A stretch of 64,000 bases of DNA from Zhengitettix transpicula (Eukaryota; Arthropoda; Insecta; Orthoptera; Tetrigidae): the NCBI GenBank assembly GCA_037074705.1, contig CM073591.1, positions 62,188,897-62,252,896 on the forward strand, given 5' to 3'. Positions 11,947 through 19,362 of this stretch are shown here, in pieces. Numbering within the stretch: the stretch's first letter is position 1; every line of letters begins with the position of its first letter. The notes below the pieces were generated by a model. It saw nothing but the letters and a program-made list of their open reading frames with translations. It did not search any database and was not told where the DNA came from. Made by a program: the position numbers and the translations under genes.

Positions 11947-13210
11947 CCACTGTGAACAAAAAGTAAGGTGAATTTATTTATAAAATATAAATTCTTTATT
12001 TATTCTTCCAAATCAATTTCATCCATTTCAAAGTAAGCCCAGTCCGATAAAACGCACTTTTTCCAACGCTTTTTTCAGCCCTCGGAACATTCGGAAAAGT
12101 CTTTTTCCGGTATAGCATTCAAGACCTTCTTCTATTCGGTTTTTATTTTCTCAATCGTGCAAAACGGCGTCCCCGCATTGGCCTTTTTAGTTTGCTGAAT
12201 AGGCATAAGTCTCACGGAGCCAAATCAGGCGAATACGGTGGTTGCGGAACGATATGAGTCGAGTTTTTGGCACAAAAATCGCAAAGAACCAATGCAGTAT
12301 GACATGGTGCATTATCGTGATGAAGGAACCAAGAGTTGTTCGCCCATAATTCCGGTCGTTTCAGACGAATAGCTTCACGCATAACGCTCAAATAATATTC
12401 TTTGTTGACAGTTTGGCCCGGCGGAAGGAATTCATAGTGCACCACACCACAATAATCAAAGAAAACTGTCAACATGACCTTGCACCAGCTTTTACACGAT
12501 ACTCGCTGGATTGGTCGGTGGTTTCAGGGTCGCATGCGTAAATCCAAGTCTCGTCTCCAGCAATGATGCATTTCAAGTGGTCCTGATAGTCAGACAGCAA
12601 AGTTTCACACACATCAACACGACGCTTTTTCCCCCCAAATAATTGAGCGATTTTGGCACCAATCGAGACTTGACGCGTTTGAGACACAAAACATTCTTCA
12701 AATTGGTTTGGGTCAGCTAAATGATATTCCAACACTATCAGCGAGATCTCTAATTGTCCATCGACGACTTTCAAGCACCAAATCTTTGATTTTTTGGACG
12801 TGGCCCTCGTCGGTAGACGTTGATGGTCGTCCAGAGCGCGGTTCGTCTTCAACGCGTTCTCGGCCCTCTTTGAACTCGTTCTACCACTTATAAACGTTTT
12901 CTTGTGCCATAGTTTGCTCACCAAAGGCCTTTCTCAACATTTTCAACGTGTCCGCACAAGAATATTCGTTCCGCAAACAAAATTTGATGCAAGTTCTTTG
13001 TTCAACAAAATCACCCATGCAAAAATCGAAAAATTCACTTTTGGTTGTTTACAAAAACACGTGTAACTCGGAGATAATTAAACCTTTTAACAAACAGACG
13101 CTTGACAAATATTATAGACAGTCCTACCAACCTAGGAAAAAAATTTACCTGCCTTCCTAATACCCGGGAGTTTTAAATGACAATTCCACCTTACTTTTTG
13201 ATCACAGTGG
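11947..13210 (-). mobile_element. Mariner (DD34D) transposon, copy 1, inactivated
   Basis: Imperfect terminal inverted repeats (CCACTGTGAACAAAAAGTAA at the left, TTACTTTTTGATCACAGTGG at the right) bound 1264 bp and are flanked by TA on both sides. The minus-strand transposase is split over 12924-12469 and 12475-12212. It shows GDETWIYACDPETTDQ, then HHDNAPCHTALVL and YSPDLAP, with 34 residues between the second and third catalytic aspartates. The cysteine codon just before the third aspartate has become TGA, cutting off the end of the catalytic domain, and other frameshifts are present. The element cannot make active transposase. Full length for a mariner is about 1.25-1.3 kb, so the copy is structurally complete. 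Confidence 0.88.
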
Positions 13211-13273
13211 TATTATCGAGGAGATTGTCAGTCATTATGTTTCTGTATTTGTTTCTTTTTATGAAATTCATGT

Positions 13274-13692
13274 TCAAAGTAGTAGATTCGCACAGGTAGC
13301 TTGAGCTGAACCAGTGTCACATGGAGCAACGGCTAATATTTTTCTTTTGGTAGAAGTATCTGCATTTAGTTCGTTTGCAATTGATTTTCGAGTCAAATCA
13401 TTTCGTAGATCTATTAATTCAAGTTCAACTACTGACTCGTATTCGTTAAAATTTTCATTCGCACAAACAGAAAATTCTTGTCCATTCACTTGATATTAAC
13501 TCCTAGCACCTTTCTGGTCGAAAAGGGTTGTAACTCAAGATGCTTCTTCAAGACAGAAAAAAAAGGTTTGACGCCTCCAATTCTTAAGTTTGTCTCGCAA
13601 ATTTCCAATTTAGCGTAAGACGATTGTATGTGTGATATCATTTCGACTATCTCATTTTTCTTCCGCTGTAATTTGCAATTTAGTACATTCAT
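13274..13692 (-). pseudogene. hAT-like (ZBED/GTF2I-repeat type) transposase C-terminal remnant
   Basis: Two minus-strand frames follow one another. The first (13692-13486) encodes LNCKLQRKKNEIVEMISHIQ, and the second (13489-13274) encodes FNEYESVVELELIDLRNDL. The first matches the LNxxLQGKxxLIxxM..xVxAF pattern of domesticated and free hAT-type proteins of the ZBED/GTF2IRD2 group; the second sits where their C-terminal helices lie. The frame break shows decay. Recognition is by pattern only. Confidence 0.45.
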
Positions 13693-14029
13693 AGTTGTGT
13701 CTCATTGTCGCCACTTTTATACCGACGATATGATAAGTGAACAATTCTGGGATTTCTCATTCTCTCTTTTGTCTACTAAACTTTCACGAGCTACCAGAAA
13801 CACCCCCGACAACTACCGTTTGGCGACCCCTGTATTATACCCTAAAATCAATTGCAAAGTATAGTTTCTTTTAAAAAAAATCCTAGATGAGACAATAGCT
13901 TCCTTAAGAAATAGAAGACGAGGCGTTTGGCTTTTTAGGTGGTACATTATTTAGCTGCCCCAAAGACGAATTAATTAAAGATTTTATAAATATTTACATC
14001 TTAAACTTAAATTCGATTCAAGGAATGAA

Positions 14030-14425
14030 GGGATTTGAAAGGGGGGATGCGGAAGGGTAGAGGAAGGTAGCCAAGGGTTAACTAGGGGCTATATTTTAAG
14101 GATCCTACCCGGCATTCGCCTAAAGAAATGCAGGGAAAACCCTAGAAAACCTGCATCAGGTAGGTCGGGCATTGGGTACTTGTCCCACGCCCTTCCGATA
14201 GCGGGAGAGGAGTTTGCTGTGGGGACGCAGCATTCCCTTCTCCGTGCTTCGACCAGTTTAGGAGGCAGCTGGCCGACTATTCCAATGGGAATAGCGGACA
14301 ACTCTTACCGTGTGCCCAAGATCTGTGACACCTCTCAGAACAGGCCGAGGTGCCTCGGCTTGTGGGAACCTTAGTTCAAAACCGGAGAGGAAAATGCATC
14401 CCCACAGCAGAGTCTCCACACTTTA
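14030..14425 (-). mobile_element. SINE-like family A, copy 2, left part (split by viral insertion)
   Basis: Matches the family A body from AAGGGATTTGAAAGGGGGGA to the segment reading GTTCAAAACCGGAGAGGAAA. It lacks the tail-proximal CAACAGGCTA block and poly-A tail. At about 14410-14440 it passes into densovirus-like sequence. The missing end of the element reappears at 17958-18035, after the viral block, so the virus-derived DNA lies within this copy. The exact junction cannot be fixed because the last bases before it are degenerate. Confidence 0.65.
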
Positions 14426-14429
14426 CGAG

Positions 14430-15298
14430 AGAGAGAGAAGAAGATCCCGACGAAGTGGAACAGCTCAATCAACCTCCGTCCAAGAAACACGTCGAAAATC
14501 CAAATAATTACTCAACTTTGATCATGGGAGACGCCGTAGACGGAGCAGAAAACGCTGTGGATCAAGATTCACCTGCCGTGGGTTCCACCGACGCGGGAAG
14601 TATCGTGCCCATGTGGAGTACACCGCAAAATCACGAAACAGTTATCAGTTTTACCAGATCAGTGGACATTTTCAGTTGGGCTCATTCGTTTTTGTGGGAA
14701 GACGTGAAAATGAGTACAAACAGTGTAGGAAAGTTTTTAACTACTTCTTTTATGTACATATTTAATAATACATTGTGTTCTTACATGAGTCCCGCAGAAT
14801 ACTTGAGTTTACCTCAATACGCGAGAGCTTTAAATTTGAGTTGTTCCGTTAAATTTATGGGAGCCGAACCTTCTTTCGAAACTGGTTCTACTTTAACGAG
14901 CAACGCGTCTCTCAATCATATTATATACGGAGGATATTGTCAGGGTTTAAACAGAGAATTTAACGTGATACCTCGTCAATGTGAATACAAACAGGCGACA
15001 ATGTATCTCGATTCTACAAGTAACGTAGATTACGAAAAATACAAAATGATGCTTTACGGAGTTGCTCCTCGTGGCGCAGAGTGTCAAAACGAATATCCTG
15101 CGGCACTGTCATTACCACGTAATTATCCAGCTTATACGACAATTGTTACAAACTATTGTGACAATGATAGTTTAAATTTGTACGGTAATAAAGATTCTGG
15201 ATGTCACGATTTGACAAAATTTATAAAAAAATTTAAAGCAAAAGACGCAGAAGGTAAAAGTTTCAATTGGTCAAATAAAGTTCAGTGTGGATATATTA
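14430..15298 (+). pseudogene. Endogenous ambidensovirus-like capsid protein (VP) fragment
   Basis: An open frame runs from the SINE sequence (14350) through viral sequence to 15298 and then into the adjoining hairpin, stopping at 15435. The viral part resembles the N-terminal region of densovirus capsid proteins: a Pro/Asn-rich lead (EQLNQPPSKKH), an acidic, Gly/Asp-rich linker, then SVDIFSWAHSFLWEDVKMST and MYIFNNTLCSYMSP, in the style of the major capsid protein's jelly-roll start. The fragment is about 280 residues, far short of a full capsid protein. It is truncated at both ends: fused to SINE sequence upstream and to the terminal hairpin downstream. No in-frame stop is present in the viral part, which suggests a recent insertion. 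Assignment is by pattern, without a search. Confidence 0.7.
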
Positions 15299-15415
15299 AC
15301 TTGGAGATAACCTTGGGTGCTGCGAAGCAGCATGTACAAAGTCTTTACAAGACATACCCAAGGTTATCTCCAAGTCATGTCGTCGTTGTCGCTCCCTTTG
15401 GCGGCAAGCTCCCAG
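15299..15415 (+). repeat. Densovirus terminal hairpin, partial (arm 1)
   Basis: A 20-bp stem, ACTTGGAGATAACCTTGGGT at 15299-15318, pairs with 15356-15375. Between them are small palindromes (GCTGC-GAA-GCAGC and a segment containing AAAGTCTTT) that could form cross-arms. The inner strand of the longer stem continues to about 15415 (CTCCCAGTC), but its outer partner is replaced by capsid sequence, so only the tip of the hairpin can pair here. This is the same terminal palindrome as the intact one at 17757-17917. Confidence 0.8.
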
Positions 15416-15449
15416 TCCTAGTCAGAATCGCCTGACGCAACACTGCGTG

Positions 15450-15457
15450 TATATAAG
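15450..15457 (+). promoter_or_regulatory. TATA box upstream of NS3, arm 1
   Basis: TATATAAG lies just inside the hairpin, 89 bases before the NS3 ATG, where densoviruses place the promoter for nonstructural genes. A CACAGTCTG (about 15508) could serve as initiator but is farther away than usual. Activity in the host is unknown. Confidence 0.55.
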
Positions 15458-15545
15458 TCAAGTGTTTGTCGTGAAAATGTGTTCGTATGCCTAGACGCTG
15501 CTGTCCGCACAGTCTGTTGGAAATTTGCGCGTAAGTGTGTGGAAG

Positions 15546-16016
15546 ATGTCGGGTTCAATTGACAACGATTTGGACGTACACGGTCAAGTGGAGAGGACGG
15601 AAGAAGTGGACGTAGACGTAATTCAAGAATACGGGTTCAATTTCAAAGACGGGCTATTTTTCGAGGCAGATTTCACGGCAGTTTACAAGTGTCACATTTT
15701 ATCGGACACGTTGGATATTATGTCAGATTCACTAAGTTTTCAATTACAATTTCTGGGAGGAACAAATAAAGATCTAAAGCTTCGTTTTAATTTAACGAGA
15801 AACGAGAATTTGACCAACGACAGAATATTATGTTGTAGCTGTTTTCAGAAATTATCTTTTACCGGGTGTCCGTACAACAGACGTTCTATATCGGAATACA
15901 AATATTATGACGACGTGACGCAGTCTACGGGCAGAGGACTGCTCAGTTACATTTACGACAATCGTCACAGAATTTTTTGTGATTCTTGTCGAGTGTTCGG
16001 AGCTGTATTTTTCTGA
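15546..16016 (+). CDS. Endogenous densovirus NS3-like protein, arm 1
   Basis: An intact 156-residue frame from ATG 15546 to TGA 16014-16016. An upstream in-frame TTG at 15525 is less likely as start. Position directly after the terminal repeat and TATA box, and before a second nonstructural ORF, matches the NS3-NS2/NS1 order of ambidensoviruses. The N-terminus is acidic (MSGSIDNDLDVHGQVER). The C-terminal half has paired cysteines (CCSCFQ, then TGCPYNRRS, then FCDSCRV), resembling a small zinc-binding fold. NS3 is needed for DNA replication in some ambidensoviruses; here it is an inherited copy. The arm 2 copy at 17158-17628 is nearly identical. No stop or frameshift is present. Confidence 0.72.
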   Translation: MSGSIDNDLDVHGQVERTEEVDVDVIQEYGFNFKDGLFFEADFTAVYKCHILSDTLDIMSDSLSFQLQFLGGTNKDLKLRFNLTRNENLTNDRILCCSCFQKLSFTGCPYNRRSISEYKYYDDVTQSTGRGLLSYIYDNRHRIFCDSCRVFGAVFF

Positions 16017-16114
16017 GTCTGTAAGTTAATATATTTTTTTTCTTTTATTACAGTTGCAGAAATAAGTTCTACTTTCGACCTCTTCAATCTGATATTAATT
16101 CATATTTTAATACC

Positions 16115-16442
16115 ATGGACAGATCGTCTTCCGGTAAAGACAAGACTTCGAAAACAGAAGAAGAAGTCATTTCCGACAGCGACGCAAGTTACTCGAGCGG
16201 TGGTGAAGAAGACAACAAAAAAGAAGATTTATACGAACCGCCAGATACTTGTCCGAGCGATCCTGAATTTCACGAAGAAAGAAAAAGGAGATTTGCGGAA
16301 GCTGAAAATATCTCGAGAAAACGAAAATCTTCACCTTGTAAACGTATCAGTAGTAATAATAATAATATTTGCATACCGGAGAAGAAAAAAATTAAACGAT
16401 CTACAAATTCGAAAAAGTCTTTAATAAATTTGTTTATAAATT
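16115..16442 (+). pseudogene. Endogenous densovirus second nonstructural ORF (NS1/NS2 N-terminus), arm 1, truncated
   Basis: From ATG 16115 about 109 residues of a polar, acidic-then-basic protein (MDRSSSGKDKTSKTEEE..., later KKKIKRSTNSKK) are open until the palindrome's centre, where a stop follows at once. It starts 98 bases after NS3, where the overlapping NS1 and NS2 frames of ambidensoviruses begin; a second frame is open at 16200-16424. No replication-initiator or helicase motif is included, so I cannot say whether this frame is NS1 or NS2. A nuclear-signal-like basic cluster is visible. Confidence 0.5.
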
Positions 16443-16731
16443 GAAAGATTGCAACAACTTTTTAAACAGTTTGTAAAAACCGATACGGTTTCCTCTGTAA
16501 GCTCCATAGGGAATGACATCAGCGATGACAGCTCGTCTTTCATTTGATTTGTCAATTCGGTCGGAGTAATCGGATACGCAAATTTTAATTTCCTCAGAAC
16601 TTTTATAACTTCTATTCCAGTTGAAGTTAAATTTTCGCTCAATCTTTTTAGTAAAGTACTCGAAAAATTTTTCAGACATTTTTCGAACGAATATTCAGAA
16701 ACGTTTAAAAATATTTCTATACCACCGAAGA
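16443..16731. other. Unpaired centre of the viral inverted duplication
   Basis: 289 bases between the two 1144-bp arms. It continues the arm 2 nonstructural ORF on the minus strand for about 90 more residues and has no counterpart in arm 1. A shared AATTTATAA at both edges (16434-16442 inverted, and 16732-16740) could be the microhomology at which the two copies were joined. Confidence 0.75.
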
Positions 16732-17059
16732 AATTTATAAACAAATTTATTAAAGACTTTTTCGAATTTGTAGATCGTTTAATTTTTTTCTTCTCCGGTA
16801 TGCAAATATTATTATTATTACTACTGATACGTTTACAAGGTGAAGATTTTCGTTTTCTCGAGATATTTTCAGCTTCCGCAAATCTCCTTTTTCTTTCTTC
16901 GTGAAATTCAGGATCGCTCGGACAAGTATCTGGCGGTTCGTATAAATCTTCTTTTTTGTTGTCTTCTTCACCACCGCTCGAGTAACTTGCGTCGCTGTCG
17001 GAAATGACTTCTTCTTCTGTTTTCGAAGTCTTGTCTTTACCGGAAGACGATCTGTCCAT
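16443..17059 (-). pseudogene. Endogenous densovirus second nonstructural ORF (NS1/NS2 N-terminus), arm 2, truncated
   Basis: From ATG at 17059 the frame is open for about 205 viral residues and stops soon after entering arm 1 at 16442, at position 16421. The first 109 residues are the same as in arm 1. The extra part (from FFGGIEIFLNVSEYSFEK to CLKSCCNLS) is mostly helical in character, without a recognisable catalytic motif. Ambidensovirus NS1 is about 550 residues and NS2 about 275, so the replication and ATPase domains are missing in either case. It cannot act as a replication protein. Confidence 0.5.
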
Positions 17060-17157
17060 GGTATTAAAATATGAATTAATATCAGATTGAAGAGGTCGAA
17101 AGTAGAACTTATTTCTGCAACTGTAATAAAAGAAAAAAAATATATTAACTTACAGAC

Positions 17158-17628
17158 TCAGAAAAATACAGCTCCGAACACTCGACAAGAATCACAAAAA
17201 ATTCTGTGACGATTGTCGTAAATGTAACTGAGCCGTCCTCTGCCCGTAGACTGCGTCACGTCGTCATAATATTTGTATTCCGATATAGAACGTCTGTTGT
17301 ACGGACACCCGGTAAAAGATAATTTCTGAAAACAGCTACAACATAATATTCTGTCGTTGGTCAAATTCTCGTTTCTCGTTAAATTAAAACGAAGCTTTAG
17401 ATCTTTATTTGTTCCTCCCAGAAATTGTAATTGAAAACTTAGTGAATCTGACATAATATCCAACGTGTCCGATAAAATGTGACACTTGTAAACTGCCGTG
17501 AAATCTGCCTCGAAAAATAGCCCGTCTTTGAAATTGAACCCGTATTCTTGAATTACGTCTACGTCCACTTCTTCCGTCCTCTCCACTTGACACTGTACGT
17601 CCAAATCGTTGTCAATTGAACCCGACAT
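17158..17628 (-). CDS. Endogenous densovirus NS3-like protein, arm 2
   Basis: Inverted copy of the 15546-16016 frame, again 156 residues with ATG at 17628-17626 and no stop. Only a few residues differ from arm 1: HGQV becomes QCQV near the N-terminus, and GLLSY becomes GRLSY near the C-terminus. Cysteine pairs (CCSC, CDSC) are kept. The intact frame in both arms argues for a young duplication, gene conversion or constraint. Gene order from the right-hand telomere inward is TATA, NS3, second nonstructural ORF. Confidence 0.72.
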   Translation of the reverse strand: MSGSIDNDLDVQCQVERTEEVDVDVIQEYGFNFKDGLFFEADFTAVYKCHILSDTLDIMSDSLSFQLQFLGGTNKDLKLRFNLTRNENLTNDRILCCSCFQKLSFTGCPYNRRSISEYKYYDDVTQSTGRGRLSYIYDNRHRIFCDSCRVFGAVFF

Positions 17629-17716
17629 CTTACACACACTTACGCGCAAATTTCCAACAGACTGTGCGGACAGCAGCGTCTAGGCATACGAACACATTTT
17701 CACGACAAACACTTGA

Positions 17717-17724
17717 CTTATATA
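17717..17724 (-). promoter_or_regulatory. TATA box upstream of NS3, arm 2
   Basis: CTTATATA on the plus strand, reading TATATAAG on the minus strand, is the mirror of the box at 15450-15457, 89 bases before the minus-strand NS3 start. Two converging promoters would transcribe the arms toward one another. Confidence 0.55.
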
Positions 17725-17756
17725 CACGCAGTGTTGCGTCAGGCGATTCTGATTAG

Positions 17757-17917
17757 GACTGGGAGCTTGCCGCCAAAGGGAGCGACAACGACGACACGAC
17801 TTGGAGATAACCTTGGGTATGTCTTGTAAAGACTTTGTACATGCTGTTTCGCAGCACCCGAGCTTATCTCCAAGTCGTGTCGTCGTTGTCGCTCCCTTTG
17901 GCGGCAAGCTCCCAGTC
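17757..17917. repeat. Complete parvovirus-type terminal palindrome (hairpin telomere)
   Basis: Stems 17757-17810 and 17864-17917 are perfectly complementary over 54 bp (GACTGGGAGCTTGCCGCC... against ...GGCGGCAAGCTCCCAGTC). The 53-base centre can form smaller arms: TGCTG/CAGCA around a TTTCG loop, and a segment around AAAGACTTT with flanking ATGT and ACAT. This is the layout of parvovirus inverted terminal repeats, which prime replication by folding back. After the outer stem, about 18 bases lead to a 21-base copy of capsid-gene sequence (17936-17956), then SINE DNA. Confidence 0.88.
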
Positions 17918-17957
17918 GTAATATATCTACCTATCTCGAAAATCCAAATAATTACTA

Positions 17958-18035
17958 TAAGGTTCTGCCTGCGAGAGAACATCCCTTGCAGGTATTGCCT
18001 GCTAGAGAATAGCCCTCGCAGACCTCCCGCGGACT
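17958..18035 (-). mobile_element. SINE-like family A, copy 2, right part
   Basis: AAGGTTCTGCCTGCGAGAGA and the following CTGC..GAGAGAATAG match the 5'-end region of family A (compare 2100-2160 and 20195-20250). It completes the element interrupted at about 14425. About 20 bases of the element seem to be lost at the insertion point. Confidence 0.6.
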
Positions 18036-19362
18036 ACTCTTACATACTAGACAAATAATATCAGATCTCGCAAATATAACAGCAAGAAAAGTTCCATTTT
18101 TCTAGGTATGTCTAACTTCATTAACTAAGTAGGCATTCATAAATTAAAATGTTCAAGCTTTTAGCAAAATATTAGGTAATAGAATTACTATTATTAGGTA
18201 TACCTTATTACAATCTATCCATTCATTTTTATGTAAATTGGTAAGTAAATTTTAAATAATTGATTTTTGAAAATTCTACGTTATAAACATAGTAATAGCA
18301 ATGAATTGTTTGACTATAACAGTTATTTCTGTTTTTCATACACATAACCAAACTAAAGTACCTTTCTTCAAGCCTAGTCAAGAAGAAAAGGATAAGGGGG
18401 CGGAATTGTTCGGTATTTGGACGGGTGTGTTTAAGGAGCCATGGATGACGTCGGAATCCATACCAGAAAGATTATTTGTCCCACGCCCTGGTAAAACTTA
18501 GAGATCGAAATAAGTCTCAGAAATTATCAGGCTGAGGAGGATCAGTTCGGAGGGAAATCCAGCGCCGTATCTTCTTCAGTGTCGAAAGGAAGTCTTCAGG
18601 AAAGGAAAATAGTAAAGTCGATAACGTGGGGTTCCGTCCAGAGACATGAACATAAAACAGAAAGCGCTATAAAGTTAAAGACAAAGAAGTGAAAGATAAA
18701 GAAAAGAAGTAGACTGAGTATTTAGTACCCAGGAGTCTCCCTCACTCCAAGATGGTTAAATACTAAGAGTGGCTCCGAAGTTGCAGAGAAAACCCCCCCT
18801 CCCAAATGAAAAACCCACTTGCAGAAGGCGGGGAACGAATCAAAGCTTCAGACCAGACCACGTGATCTGTTCAGGTTCCCATCCAAGACCGGTTCAAACA
18901 GAGTTTCGACAAGGTTAGCAGCGTAACACTACACCGCCAATTTTCTGCGGATCTCGCGTCGCCACTTCAATCCCACACATCCTTTCTAGCCCGAGTTGAA
19001 AGAATTTTTCCACGGGTGTGTGCTAACCGAAATAATAAAGAAAGTTAGTGATACTATATGACATTATGTTGACTACATGACTGTATGAGAAACTTGGTTT
19101 CAACCTTCATCTATTCGTTTATGATTTTTTTTGTCATCACAAGCGGTCCCTGAATATTTCTCTTGCGCCTAATTGACAATTACCACGTAAAGAAACAACT
19201 GTATTGAGTCCATAATTTGGGAATAAGCTTCAACAGCTAAAAGCCGGATAGCCTTTGCGATGTTTTGACCAGACGGTCCGTTTCATGTTTCCTAAAGTGG
19301 TCAAGGATATTCCTACGAAGACCACGCAACTATATTGTTCCCTGCTCCATAATGAGACATAC
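18036..19362. other. No supported gene; expected place of TTC29-like 3' end
   Basis: A short open stretch at 18301-18501 has no recognised family. The C-terminal exon of the minus-strand TTC29-like gene should lie below 19363, but I cannot identify it. Confidence 0.3.

Noticed and set aside
15350..15435. Capsid frame extending through the hairpin
   Set aside because: The open frame is accidental; the sequence from 15299 is terminal repeat, not capsid coding.
18301..18501. 66-codon frame ending ERLFVPRPGKT
   Set aside because: No recognised domain, splice context or viral similarity; could not be tied to the TTC29-like 3' end.
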